Assembly: GCF_029360705.1 (NCBI RefSeq)
Contig: NZ_JARKMX010000008.1
Location: forward strand, 310,001-374,000
DNA: 64,000 nt
Source of the DNA: Paraflavitalea pollutisoli
Lineage (GTDB): Bacteria; Bacteroidota; Bacteroidia; Chitinophagales; Chitinophagaceae
Reading direction: 5' to 3'
The notes under the pieces are model-generated. The model did no database searches and was not told where the DNA came from. It saw only the letters and a list, made by a program, of their open reading frames with translations. Each line of letters begins with the position of its first letter. The stretch's first letter is position 1. The translations under genes were made by a program, and so were the position numbers. This document shows positions 8,572-18,900 of this stretch, in pieces.

Positions 8572-9387
8572 CTACTCCTGTACACTCACCAACTCCGTGA
8601 ACATAGTGTATAGTGTTGTGTTGACGTAATGCTCTGACCGAACGATGCCCAGCCGGTGGTTGTAATAAACTTTCTGTTCCTGCTTAAAACTGGCCTTGCC
8701 CAACTCGATGGTTTGCGCCAGGCTCATGAGCTGGCAGTTGAAAGAGCCCGCTGGTACTTCATACGACAACCTGTTTCCCAGGCGCAGATCGGAATAGACA
8801 AATGAAGCAGCAGCTGTGGACGTTATTTTGCGATCGGTGATTTCTCCACCAACCTCGCCCGCTTTCTGTGTTTCCTCATAGTATCGCCGGTACAGCTGCC
8901 CGTCCAGGCGATCTCCTTTCAGTTGAACTGGCAGACTGCTGCTGCTTACCGGAAACCGGAGCGCTACGGTGTTGTTGAAGGTGTAAGAAGCATATAAACC
9001 GGTATCGCTCAAGGCTGCTGGTGAATTATTTTCATAATGATTGGAAAAATAAACTTGTTCTGCGAAGTAAAGGTCGATGGGGATGGTAAAGGATTGGCCG
9101 TCGCAGGCAATGATATACTTCTTCTCATAGCGGAGTGATTCGTTTTGTGGATTGACCCCCGTTTTGGTAATATAACTGTATCGCTTGCTGTTACTATCCT
9201 TCACAGCTTCCACTTTTACGATCAGCCTGGTGGTTTCATGGTATTTGACCTTGGGTGAGGTCATATAGGTCTGGTAGGTCTTAAATGTTAGTACAACACC
9301 GGGTTTGAATAGCAGCGAGTTGTCGCAGTGTTGGGCAGTGGCAGCGCAGGCCGATAGCGTGAGTAGCAGGGTGAGCATTGGTTTCAT
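8572..9387 (-). CDS. Secreted protein resembling the TapB/DUF3108 group, function unknown
   Basis: The 271-residue product begins with a signal peptide (MKPMLTLLLTLSACAATAQ). I take ATG 9387 as the start; the frame extends further upstream to 9450, but the added residues look non-coding and would hide the signal peptide. The mature protein is beta-rich, with an LLFKPGVVLTFKTY opening and a late segment LSYEVPAGSFNCQ...YYNHRLGIVRSE. That layout (a property term, a 'typically obtained through conversion' core and a closing strand) resembles the TapB/DUF3108 proteins of Bacteroidota. There is no catalytic motif. It is a single gene, divergent from the pectin methylesterase. Confidence 0.6.
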   Translation of the reverse strand: MKPMLTLLLTLSACAATAQHCDNSLLFKPGVVLTFKTYQTYMTSPKVKYHETTRLIVKVEAVKDSNSKRYSYITKTGVNPQNESLRYEKKYIIACDGQSFTIPIDLYFAEQVYFSNHYENNSPAALSDTGLYASYTFNNTVALRFPVSSSSLPVQLKGDRLDGQLYRRYYEETQKAGEVGGEITDRKITSTAAASFVYSDLRLGNRLSYEVPAGSFNCQLMSLAQTIELGKASFKQEQKVYYNHRLGIVRSEHYVNTTLYTMFTELVSVQE

Positions 9388-9534
9388 CGCTTTCAGTTTG
9401 GGTATGGACAATCGTCTGTTATCAACGCAAGGCCGCGTGGATTTATTCAAAACAGGCGCTGTTTTTGACCATTATGGGTAAAACTACGCCTGCAGAAATT
9501 TGACATTTCTGTGGTTGAATCTACTAACCCAGTT

Positions 9535-9548
9535 GTATAACTGTATAC
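9535..9548. promoter_or_regulatory. 14-bp palindrome upstream of the pectin methylesterase
   Basis: GTATA (9535-9539) and TATAC (9544-9548) form an inverted repeat around ACTG, ending 32 bases before the methylesterase ATG. It could be a regulator site; the match is short and AT-rich, so chance is possible. Confidence 0.25.
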
Positions 9549-9580
9549 GATTGCCGATTTGTCATCAACCATTAAACCAT

Positions 9581-11344
9581 ATGAATACCGCCAAGCCTGT
9601 CATTCTCACTCAGTTAGGGTTCTTAAGGCGTTCCGCATGCCGCAGAACCCGCCACGGTGGCCATTTTGGACGCCCTTCCCTGCTTTTATTGATCCTGATC
9701 ATCTCGTGCTCTGCCCTGTTTGCACAATATGATATCGTAGTTGCTAAGGATGGATCTGGAAACTATACCACGGTACAGGCTGCGGTGAATGCGGCACCAG
9801 CCAACAGTGCCATACGTACGAAGATTTTTATCCGCAATGGATCTTATTATGAGGTCATTACGGTGCCGTCCAATAAAACCAACCTGACTTTTATCGGGGA
9901 AAGTAATACAGGTACCATTCTTACTTATGATAATGCAGCGAATAAGATCAACCCGGCTACTGGTCAACCCTTTGGTACCTCCAACTCTGCCAGCAGCTTT
10001 ATAAATGGAGCAGGTTTTTACGCCCTGAATCTGTCCTTCGCCAATACCGCCAGTCCTTCGCTGGGCCAGGCTGTGGCTGTGCGTGCTACGGCCGATAAGG
10101 CGATCTTTAAGAACTGCCGTTTCCTGGGCAACCAGGATACGTACTACGCGCACAGCGGTAGGTCGTACCATGAAGCCTGTTATTTTGAAGGTACTACCGA
10201 TTTCATCTTTGGAGGCGCCATCTCTTTCTTTGAGAATTGTGATATCTACAGTAAAGGAGGTACTTCTATTACAGCAGCCAATACAGCACAGCATATCCAG
10301 TTTGGGTATGTATTCAACAATTGCCGCATTACCGGCGCGGGGACGAATATTACTGACCTGGGCAGACCCTGGGGTCCGTATGCATCAGTGACCTTTCGGG
10401 CCACTAATATATCCGGTGCCGTAAAAGCGGCTGGCTGGAATGACTGGGGCAATGCGGCCAACCAGGCCACCGCGCGCTTTAGCGAGTACAGTAATTCGGG
10501 CAACGGCTATGTACCGGGATCGAGGCCATCATGGGTGAAGATCCTCAACGCCACCCAGGCGCAACCTTATGCCCTATTGAATGTGTTGAAGGCCAACAGT
10601 GGCAGTCCGCAGGTAACGGATAACTGGAATCCCCTCACCACCATCAACGCGACGGCTGGCACCAGCGCCTTTACGACGATACAGGCAGAGAACTACAGCG
10701 CCATGCTAGGGGTAAAAACGGAAACCTGCAGTGAAGGTGGCTTGAATGTCGGTTACATTCACAACGGGGACTGGATGCGGTATGCCAGTGTCGATTTTGG
10801 TACGGGGGCTACTGGTTTCACTGCCCGTGTATCGAGCAATACGACCGGCGGTACCCTGACCTTTCGCATCGATGGTACGGCCGGCACGCAGATCGGCAGC
10901 TACCCCGTGACCAGTACGGGCGGCTGGCAAACCTGGACAACAGTTAGTGGTTCCGCCAGCGGCGTTACGGGCATCCATGATCTGTACGTGTTGGCGAGTG
11001 GCAGCGGAACCGGTTATCTCTTTAACCTCAATCATTTTGTGTTCACGAAAGCGACGGCGCGGGTGGCAACTGTTGGAACCGAAACGCCCGCCTCCGTTGC
11101 TGCAACGGGCCGCTTGCGTGTATACCCCACCGCTGCTGACGGCGAGATCATCATCGATGCGGGTACGGATTGGCAAAGCTATTCGCGCGTGGCGATCTAC
11201 GATAACCTGGGCCGGCAGGTAGTCGCTCCTCTATTGAAAGGCGCTAAACAGCGCATCCATGTTGGAAGCTTTGCTCCAGGAGTATACTTTGTCAGGTTGT
11301 ACAATGGACATACCAACCTGACGCAAAAGTTTGTAAAACAATAG
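9581..11344 (+). CDS. Pectin methylesterase (CE8) with CBM6 and T9SS sorting domain
   Basis: The 587-residue modular enzyme removes methyl esters from homogalacturonan. Order: signal region (hydrophobic LLLLILIISCSALFAQ about 30-46), CE8 beta-helix domain (about 47-345), carbohydrate-binding module of family 6 type (about 366-490, AENYSAM...GYIHNGDWMRYASVDF) and a T9SS type A sorting domain (about 510-587, LRVYPTAADGE to LTQKFVKQ). CE8 catalytic residues are D186 (QDTYY), D207 (DFIFGG) and R262 (GRPWGP); the 21-residue spacing between the aspartates equals that in Erwinia PME. ATG 9581 is preferred over an earlier in-frame codon at 9500. The signal region is long, with an arginine-rich segment before the hydrophobic core. 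Its stop is 3 bases from that of the convergent GH2 gene. Confidence 0.9.
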   Translation: MNTAKPVILTQLGFLRRSACRRTRHGGHFGRPSLLLLILIISCSALFAQYDIVVAKDGSGNYTTVQAAVNAAPANSAIRTKIFIRNGSYYEVITVPSNKTNLTFIGESNTGTILTYDNAANKINPATGQPFGTSNSASSFINGAGFYALNLSFANTASPSLGQAVAVRATADKAIFKNCRFLGNQDTYYAHSGRSYHEACYFEGTTDFIFGGAISFFENCDIYSKGGTSITAANTAQHIQFGYVFNNCRITGAGTNITDLGRPWGPYASVTFRATNISGAVKAAGWNDWGNAANQATARFSEYSNSGNGYVPGSRPSWVKILNATQAQPYALLNVLKANSGSPQVTDNWNPLTTINATAGTSAFTTIQAENYSAMLGVKTETCSEGGLNVGYIHNGDWMRYASVDFGTGATGFTARVSSNTTGGTLTFRIDGTAGTQIGSYPVTSTGGWQTWTTVSGSASGVTGIHDLYVLASGSGTGYLFNLNHFVFTKATARVATVGTETPASVAATGRLRVYPTAADGEIIIDAGTDWQSYSRVAIYDNLGRQVVAPLLKGAKQRIHVGSFAPGVYFVRLYNGHTNLTQKFVKQ

Positions 11345-11347
11345 TGA

Positions 11348-14173
11348 CTATTTGCTGATACCAGCACTAAAGGCAGATTGCCCATTGGCGCTGATGGTGG
11401 CGATGCGGCACTCCACTACCCCTTTGGGTAGGTTGGTCAATAAGACGTGCTGCGAGCCGGCCTGGGTAATCGTTAATTGCTGCCAGTTGCCGTTACCGCT
11501 ACGATACTGCACCTGGTACCCGATTGCTTTTTTCACTGGGGTAAAGAACAACAAAGCCTGTGTCTTGTCACGCAGCAAGCCACGTACCTGCGGCGCTGCG
11601 GGAAGTTGACCACCATCGGGTGTTACGGCGATCTCTTCACTCCATTCACTATCGGAAAAGTTATGCTTCACCGTTTGCAGGCGGAAATAATAGGTCTGAC
11701 CGTTTTTCAACCCCGATACAAACAACAAGCCCTTCGTGGTGGACTGTATCGTAGGCACCTGCGTATAATCGCCCTTGCTCGTGGTGTATTGAATACGGTA
11801 TAGATAGTCGTCGGCTTGTGAAGCATGCCCCACAAAGAAGCCACCATCTGCCGCTTCGGTATAGTAGATCACCGGTGGTGCCGAGCCATAGCCGATCTGA
11901 ACGTTCTTTACCGGCGAAGCAGTTTCGCCAGCGTCGTTGATCGCTACCAATTGGTACTGATAGTTTTCATAAAAGTTGAGCTTTTGCACATCGATGTAAT
12001 GATTCACTGTAGGGGCAGATTCCTGCATTTGCCCGTCTTTGCCGTACCGGAGCTTATAGGCTTTCACCTGTGGGTCGGTGGGGAACTGCACGCGTAGCCC
12101 AGCCGCATTGTTGAACATATTGTTCATTTCGATCCGTACCCCGGTGGCATAGCCGACGGCGGGCACCGCAGGCGCCTGCAGGTTGATCAAGGTATCATAC
12201 ACGGAATATTGTAAAGGCGAAAGCAACTCGATCCGCAAAGCCTTGATCGCGGTATTGGCGGTCCATTGAATCGGATAACGCAGCTCCGCATCGCCGGGCT
12301 TGATAACCGGCAGGGATACGATGCCGCCTGTGATCACCTGGTCGTGCGCGTCGACCGCTGTCCACACTGCCTGATAATTGCGTAAGGTATAAGCGGGCAG
12401 GTCGAGCAGCTTGCGGGGCGTCAGCACCAGGTTGGCCGTGTTGGTGGTGCCTTGCTGGAGGTCAGTGATCGTCAACCCACGCACGGGTGCATATTCTTTG
12501 CGGAAGGAATAGAAGGCTCGTTTCTTTCGGCGAAACACATCGACAATACCCCAGGAGCGGTTCTCTGAAGGCTCGCGGGTACCGATAAAGCTGCTGCGGT
12601 AATCGTTGAAGGTCCAGAGTGATGCGCCAATCAGCCAGGGCTTGAAACGCATGGAATCCAGCATAGCTTGTGCAGGGGCATCGGTGTTCAGGTCTTCGCC
12701 CAATTGTCCATAGCCGTACTCTGTATAGAACAGTACTTTTTCGGGATGGTATTCGTGGATCTTATCGGCCAGCCTGCCGATAGCGGACCCATATTTATTG
12801 ATCAGGCCGAGGTCGGAATATTGAATGGGATCTGTTTTTTGATCGGCAGTATGCGATACCATCACCCCCAGGTGCAGACTATCCTGCCGGTGTATGTATT
12901 CGATGGCGTGCTGTACGTATTCCATGGTTTTGGGATACTGTCCGATCTCGTTGCCTACACACCAACCGATGACGGACGGGTGGTTATAGTCCCGCTCCAT
13001 CAGTTGCTTCAGCCAGGCCTTGGGTAATGGTTGGTCTTTGTCGGCCAGCCGGTCAAAGCCCCACAGGGGGATCTCATCAAAGATCATGATGCCTTTTTCA
13101 TCCAGGTAATCCATGGCTTCCTTGGGTAAGGGCAAATGCGAGAGCCGCATCATATTGGCACCGAGACTTTTCATCAGGTCAATGTCTTCTTTGATGCGCC
13201 ACAAAGGCAACGTGCTGCCGTTAGTTCGGTCATCGGGCACCAGGTTGAAGCCCATGGGACGGATCGGTTCTCCATTGAGTGAAAGGGTGTAGCGGCTGTT
13301 GTCGATGTCTATTTTGCGTAAACCAAAACGATCTGTTTTGGCCGAGGGGGCACCCCGCTCCTGCCCGATCGTTACCGTACTGGTGTACAGGAAGGGATCG
13401 TCAAACGACCACAGGTGTACTTCTTTACCGGTAATGGTGGTGGCCACCGTCAGGGTTTGTGTATCGGCTGCTGCAACAGTACCAGTAAAAGGCAGGCTGC
13501 GGCGAAAACCGTTGGGTGCCGAAAGGACTGCTGCACCCTGTATGTTGGCTGGTGAAGTGCCTGCGTTGTGGATGACCACCTTGACGGTCACGGTGGCTGT
13601 TTGCTTTTGCAGGTTGATGACCGGCTCGATCTGTTGGCGGACCACACGTACGGAGCTGCCCGCTACCAGCTGTACCGGCCGGCGGATGCCACCCCAGTTC
13701 CAGATAGCGCCGCGACGGAAACTGTTGTCGGCGCACACCACGATCGTATTCTGCCCACCATAGTTGCTCAGATTTGATACGTCAAATTCAAAAGGCAGGA
13801 AGCCACTGTGGCTGCTGCCCAACAGCTGTCCATTGATCCATATCTTGCTGTCGTGGTACACGGCTTCAAATTGGAGGCGGACCAGTTTGTTTTTCCATCC
13901 GGCAGGTACTACGATCTGGCGACGATACCAGGATTTGCCGGCATAATGGGCATATTCATTGCGCGTATCCCAGTTGCCGGGAACGGTCATTTTATCCCAG
14001 CCATTATCTGCCAGCCCAGTTGTATACCAGCCTTGTTGTTCGCCGGTATTGTTGGGGTCGGTCTGGAACAGCCAGGTGGCGTTCAACGACAAGGTATCTT
14101 CTCCCGATCCTTGTGCCTGTATACCGGTGGCGGGTAAGGTCATCAATAGTCCATATAGCAATATCTTGTTCAT
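11348..14173 (-). CDS. Glycoside hydrolase family 2 enzyme with fibronectin-III-like domains
   Basis: The 941-residue exported enzyme (signal peptide MNKILLYGLLMTLPATGIQAQ) has the GH2 layout: sugar-binding jelly roll (about 30-185), immunoglobulin-like domain (about 185-290), TIM barrel (about 295-590), then C-terminal beta domains with fibronectin-III-like signatures (about 690-940). The acid/base is E409 in CVGNEIGQ and the nucleophile is E485 in FYTEYGYGQ. GH2 covers beta-galactosidase, beta-glucuronidase and beta-mannosidase; sequence alone does not decide. The neighbours (pectin methylesterase and alpha-rhamnosidase) suggest a pectin side-chain substrate. It follows a small membrane-protein gene by 7 bases. 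Confidence 0.87.
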   Translation of the reverse strand: MNKILLYGLLMTLPATGIQAQGSGEDTLSLNATWLFQTDPNNTGEQQGWYTTGLADNGWDKMTVPGNWDTRNEYAHYAGKSWYRRQIVVPAGWKNKLVRLQFEAVYHDSKIWINGQLLGSSHSGFLPFEFDVSNLSNYGGQNTIVVCADNSFRRGAIWNWGGIRRPVQLVAGSSVRVVRQQIEPVINLQKQTATVTVKVVIHNAGTSPANIQGAAVLSAPNGFRRSLPFTGTVAAADTQTLTVATTITGKEVHLWSFDDPFLYTSTVTIGQERGAPSAKTDRFGLRKIDIDNSRYTLSLNGEPIRPMGFNLVPDDRTNGSTLPLWRIKEDIDLMKSLGANMMRLSHLPLPKEAMDYLDEKGIMIFDEIPLWGFDRLADKDQPLPKAWLKQLMERDYNHPSVIGWCVGNEIGQYPKTMEYVQHAIEYIHRQDSLHLGVMVSHTADQKTDPIQYSDLGLINKYGSAIGRLADKIHEYHPEKVLFYTEYGYGQLGEDLNTDAPAQAMLDSMRFKPWLIGASLWTFNDYRSSFIGTREPSENRSWGIVDVFRRKKRAFYSFRKEYAPVRGLTITDLQQGTTNTANLVLTPRKLLDLPAYTLRNYQAVWTAVDAHDQVITGGIVSLPVIKPGDAELRYPIQWTANTAIKALRIELLSPLQYSVYDTLINLQAPAVPAVGYATGVRIEMNNMFNNAAGLRVQFPTDPQVKAYKLRYGKDGQMQESAPTVNHYIDVQKLNFYENYQYQLVAINDAGETASPVKNVQIGYGSAPPVIYYTEAADGGFFVGHASQADDYLYRIQYTTSKGDYTQVPTIQSTTKGLLFVSGLKNGQTYYFRLQTVKHNFSDSEWSEEIAVTPDGGQLPAAPQVRGLLRDKTQALLFFTPVKKAIGYQVQYRSGNGNWQQLTITQAGSQHVLLTNLPKGVVECRIATISANGQSAFSAGISK

Positions 14174-14180
14174 AGTGGTA

Positions 14181-14558
14181 TTATACAGTGAGTGTAGTGG
14201 TGGTTGCTGGCTGCTCGAGGGTGAGCACCTTTTTTTCCTCCAGCATCAATTGTTGTTTGGAGCGACGAGCCGCTATCATTGGGATGGTGGCGGCTGCCAG
14301 CACCACAACCGCGATCACCGCTGTAAAGCGACCTCCCGCATCGGCCACCAGACTAAGCCCCAGCAACATGGCTGCGGTAAATAACAGCGAAAAGGCGATC
14401 ACGCGCAAGCCGAAATGGTGTTGCTTTTTATTGGCATAGACTTCCCGGGCGGGGATGGCGCCTGATTGAGCGCCGGTTATTAAAGACAGGAAGAGGAAAG
14501 AGATGAGTAAGGACAAACTGGATTGGGAACGCGGTTCGCGTAATTTCTGTACATTCAT
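14181..14558 (-). CDS. Small putative membrane protein
   Basis: The 125-residue open frame has three hydrophobic segments (about 15-30 SLLISFLFLSLITGA, 50-70 GLRVIAFSLLFTAAMLLGLSL, 76-95) and a polar tail ending in a threonine run. It ends 7 bases before the GH2 start, which suggests co-transcription. I recognise no family. It could be a real small inner-membrane protein; the main alternative is a fortuitous open frame, since intergenic sequence here is short and hydrophobic stretches are easy to get by chance. Confidence 0.5.
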   Translation of the reverse strand: MNVQKLREPRSQSSLSLLISFLFLSLITGAQSGAIPAREVYANKKQHHFGLRVIAFSLLFTAAMLLGLSLVADAGGRFTAVIAVVVLAAATIPMIAARRSKQQLMLEEKKVLTLEQPATTTTLTV

Positions 14559-14685
14559 ACGGCAATCAAATTTTAAAACAACAGCTTAGTAATGGATGGC
14601 ACAGGCTGCGTATGCCAGCAGTAATCTTTTCCAATATTAGAAAGAATTTCGACTGCTGCTACCTGTCCTACCTCAGATTCTGCCA

Positions 14686-14707
14686 GGAACGATACCGCAA
14701 TCGTTCC
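14686..14707. promoter_or_regulatory. 22-bp palindrome, candidate operator for the LacI regulator
   Basis: GGAACGAT (14686-14693) and ATCGTTCC (14700-14707) form a perfect 8-bp inverted repeat around the 6-base spacer ACCGCA. It lies 77 bases upstream of the LacI-family gene and in the region between it and the divergent membrane-protein/GH2 genes. Size and symmetry fit a LacI-family operator that would serve both directions. No second copy was noticed, so this remains a candidate. Confidence 0.4.
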
Positions 14708-14783
14708 CGATACACGAGTAGTCCTGGTAGGTTTATTGGAATGCCATTTTCTTTGCATAGAAATTTAACAAGGACACCGAGGT

Positions 14784-15941
14784 ATGATCAGATGCATCAA
14801 GTGCAACCAGGTACACGCCATCACCAAATCGGGAATTGTACGTGGTAAGCAACGCTACCGTTGCAAGGATTGCAACCTGTTCTTTACGTTCCCTGATAAG
14901 GAGGGTAAACCAACCCCGGTCAGGCAACAGCAGGCGCCCACGATTCGTGATATTGCAACGGAACTGAATATCTCCAAGTCGACGGTGTCGAGGGCCTTGC
15001 AGGCGCACAGCGATATCAACGAGCATACCCGCAATGCGGTGATCGATATGGCGCGCAAACTGAATTATCATCCGAATCTATTGGCCAAGAGCCTCGTTAA
15101 TAAGAAGAGCAATACCATTGGCATCATCGTGCCGGAGTTTGTCAACTACTTCTTCCCTACCTTGATCATAGGTGCACAGGAGGTGGCTGCCAGGGCTGGC
15201 TACAATGTAATTATCTGTCAATCGCAGGAGTCGGCGAAAACGGAGGTGGCGAATGTGAACGTGTTGTTGTCGAGCCGGGTGGAAGGTGTGATCGTGTCGA
15301 TGACCAAGGAGACCAAACAATACGACCACTTCCGGACCTTTGAAAAATTGTCGATCCCGATGGTGTTCTTCAACCGTATTTGTGAACCACTGGATACCTC
15401 GCGGGTGACGGTCAACGATTATGAAGGCGCCTTCAAGGGCGTAGAGCACCTGATCAAGAATGGCTTTACAAAGATCGCACATATTGCAGGGCCGGGTAAC
15501 CTGCTGTTGAGCCATAACCGGCTGAAAGGTTACCAGGATGCTTTGAAGAAATACCGCATGCCCATCAATGATAAATACATTATACCTTATAACCTCACCG
15601 ACAGTCATGCCAGGAAATGTGCCCAGAAATTGTTGCAACTGCGCGACCGGCCCGATGCCATTTTTTGTCTCAATGATGTATGTACCACCCAGGCCTTGCT
15701 GGTCGCCAAAGAAATGGGGATTGCCGTACCACAGGAGCTGGGCATCGTGGGTTTCGGCAACAATCCTTTATCAGCTTATATAGAGCCATCGCTCACCACG
15801 ATCGAACAACCGGTTCATGAAATGGGCCGGGTGGCGATGGATATTCTGATAGATCATATCACCAAGGGGTATGGGCAATATACGCCTGTACACCGCACCC
15901 TGGCCACCAAACTGGTGGTGAGGGCTTCTTCTGTAAAATAA
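14784..15941 (+). CDS. LacI-family regulator with an N-terminal zinc ribbon
   Basis: The 385-residue regulator begins with a zinc-ribbon-like module: C4-x2-C7 and C27-x2-C30 in RCIKC...RYRCKDC, much like the N-terminal zinc module of IS1-type transposases. The LacI helix-turn-helix follows at about 53-72 (TIRDIATELNISKSTVSRAL), the hinge helix at about 88-105 (NYHPNLLAKSLV), and the periplasmic-binding-protein-like sensor domain at about 110-385 (TIGIIVPEFVNYFFPTLI, AIFCLNDVCTTQAL). Usual LacI proteins are about 340 residues and start at the HTH; the extra 50 residues account for the length. It precedes the GH106 gene by 29 bases in the same direction and probably controls the pectin locus. 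Confidence 0.88.
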   Translation: MIRCIKCNQVHAITKSGIVRGKQRYRCKDCNLFFTFPDKEGKPTPVRQQQAPTIRDIATELNISKSTVSRALQAHSDINEHTRNAVIDMARKLNYHPNLLAKSLVNKKSNTIGIIVPEFVNYFFPTLIIGAQEVAARAGYNVIICQSQESAKTEVANVNVLLSSRVEGVIVSMTKETKQYDHFRTFEKLSIPMVFFNRICEPLDTSRVTVNDYEGAFKGVEHLIKNGFTKIAHIAGPGNLLLSHNRLKGYQDALKKYRMPINDKYIIPYNLTDSHARKCAQKLLQLRDRPDAIFCLNDVCTTQALLVAKEMGIAVPQELGIVGFGNNPLSAYIEPSLTTIEQPVHEMGRVAMDILIDHITKGYGQYTPVHRTLATKLVVRASSVK

Positions 15942-15970
15942 AGTCCGGGCAGTAGCCTGGCAATGAATCT

Positions 15971-18900
15971 ATGCACCAGCTACGCCTGCCATTGTTCCGA
16001 CTTTACGTATTGATGCTTTTGTTTATTGGGATCCTACCGGTTGCCAGGTTGACTGCGCAATCGCTTTCCTCCTTGCAACAGGGCTTTCAGCAACCACCCC
16101 CTACGGCCCGGCCCCAGGTGTTTTGGCACTGGATGAATGGCAATATCTCAAAAGAAGGTATCCGCAAAGATCTGCTCGACATGCAGCGTTGTGGTATTGG
16201 GGGTGTGTTCGTGTTCAATGTAGCGCAGGACGTGCCGCCGGGACCAGTGCGCTATGGTACGCCGCTGTGGTACGAACATATGGCCTATGCCCTGCGGCTT
16301 TGTGACAGCCTGGGCATCAGCTTGATCAATACGAATTGTCCTGGCTGGTCTACGAGTGGTGGTCCCTGGATCGATGTAGCGCGGTCGATGAAAGTGTTGA
16401 CCTGGAGTGAACAGGAAGTGCGGGGCGGCAGACGACAGCGCATATCCTTGCCTATGCCGGCCGCCAAACTCAGCTACTACCATGAGATTGCTGTGGTGGC
16501 GGTTCCTTCAGATAAAAGCAATGAGATCGATTTAAGGGGGTTGGGTACGATCTGCTATTCAGATAAAACGCAAACACTGCCGCTGGAGCTGTTGACGGAT
16601 GGCGATGAGCAGACGGGGGTTACTATCCCCCTCAGCGATGCGCGTGATTATATCGAGATCAACTTCGCTCAACCGGTCACCACCAGTTTGCTGACGTTGT
16701 ATATGGGGTCTGGAGCGTGGTTGTATCACTTTGATGGCAGGATCACCTGGTCGGCTGATGGTAAGATTTACCGGCCGCTGCGCGATTTTCAATACCAGGG
16801 TTATATCATGCATACGGCGATGACCATCCCTTTTGAAGCGGTAACAGCGCGCAGTTTTCGGGTTTATGTCAAAACGGCTTACCGCACTACCGCCATAGCT
16901 ACCGATATACGGGAGATCGCATTGTCGCACACACAACGGGTGGAAAACAAAGACGCACAGATTGGACGCACCTTTGCCAATATCCACCGGGTGGCTAACC
17001 GACCAGCTTCCTTATCGACGCCAGCAACGGCAATTGATCTTACTGATAAAGTCGATAGCCTGGGCGTATTGGATTGGGAGGCACCGGCGGGTAACTGGAC
17101 GATCCTGCGTATGGGGTATACCGTATCGGGGACAACCAATCATCCGGCGCCGCCGGAGGCGACCGGTCTTGAGGTGGATAAACTCGACGCGGCGGCGGTG
17201 GCGTATCATTTCAACCAGATGCATGCGCCCATGCAGAAGTTGGTCAGAGAACAAGGCCTCACAAGCTGGAAAGGTATTGCCATCGATAGTTATGAAGCCG
17301 GCGTACAGAATTGGTCGGCAGGTTTGCTGCAAGCATTTCGTGAGCAGCACGGATATGATCTGCGACCCTGGTTGCCCGTATTGACGGGGAGGGTGCTGGG
17401 TTCGCAGGAATCGTCCAATGCCGTATTGCACGACTACCGCCAAACGGTCAGCAGCTTGCTCGCCCGGAACTTTTATGGCACTACGAAAATATTGGCCAAT
17501 GAGCAGGGCCTGCAACTGTATGTAGAACCGTATGGCGGTTTCTTCGATACGTATCGCAATACGGGGTTTGCCGATGTAACGCTGGGTGAATTCTGGATGT
17601 CTTTCGGTACCAACAATATCCGCCAGATCGCGTCGGCGGTCCATACCAAGGGGCAAACAATTGTAGGCGCTGAAGCGTTTACGGCAGTACCGCAGTATGG
17701 CGCTTTCCAGGATATGCCGGCGTATATCAAGCGGCTGGGTGATCGCGCTTTTCTGGACGGACTCAACCTCAACGTGCTGCACTCCTATGTACATCAGCCT
17801 GCCGATGCAGGACCCGGTTTTACGCTGGGACGTTTTGGATCGCACTTCGGACGGCTCAACACCTGGTGGCGCCAGGCTCCCGCGTGGATCGATTATTTAT
17901 CGCGCGTGCAATTTATGTTGCAACAGGGGCAGTTTGTGGCGGATATCTGCGTGCTGAAAAACGATGAGATCGATTTCGTGGCTGATCAGCCAGGTAGTGA
18001 CACCGCGCGACTGGCTTATACAGGCTATAACTATGATTACTGTGCGCACGACGATATTTTGAACATGCGCATGCAGGATGGACGGTTGGTGTTGCCGCAT
18101 GGGCAGTCGTACCGTATGTTGCTGTTGCCGCCCAACCGGTTCATGCGGTTGCCGGTATTGAAACACCTGGAAACATTGATCCGGCAGGGGTTGATCGTTG
18201 CGGGCAAGCCGCCGTTATCGCCGCCTGGCATGGTATCGGCAGCCAACCTCGCTGAATACAACCGCCTGGTAAAAACGATCTGGAATGGTAGTGGCCGTTA
18301 TGGTGCGGGAAAAGTTTATACGACTAGCGATCCGTTGGCAGTCTTTAAGTCGAATAAAGTCCTGCCGGATATGTTGGTGAAAGAGGCAGACTCTGTGCAG
18401 TGTGTTCATCGGCGTACCAGCGAGGCCGATATCTATTTTCTCTCGAACCAACAAGGTAAAGAGGTGTGGGCCGAAGTGACGCTGGCCGCCGCTGGTGTAC
18501 CGCAACTATGGGATCCTGTGACGGGTAAGATCTGTGCCATCGATCGATACTATCAAGCTGGGGGGCACACCAGTTTCCGGTTGATGCTGGCGCCGTATGC
18601 GGCTACCTGTGTGGTGTTGGCAAAGCGGGCGCCTGTTGTTACAGCCGTTACTGGGTCGCATGATGACAGTCTGACCAAGAGTGACCGTGGTCATCGGGTT
18701 GCTTCGTTGGCGGCCCTGCTACAGCCCCCACCCCTTCCTGTTGTCACCTTGCCCCTAACCGGCTCCTGGCTGTTACGGTTCCTTGATGGCCGTGGTGCGC
18801 CGGATAGTTTGCGCATCGATAGTTTGCAGTTATGGAATGAGTTTACCAATCCGGGTATAAGATACTACTCCGGTACGGTGGCTTATGCCAGGTCCTTTAC

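Noticed and set aside
14573-14758. 61-codon minus-strand frame upstream of the membrane-protein gene
   Set aside because: It spans the candidate 22-bp operator and lacks any motif. A small gene is possible, but the sequence looks regulatory rather than coding.
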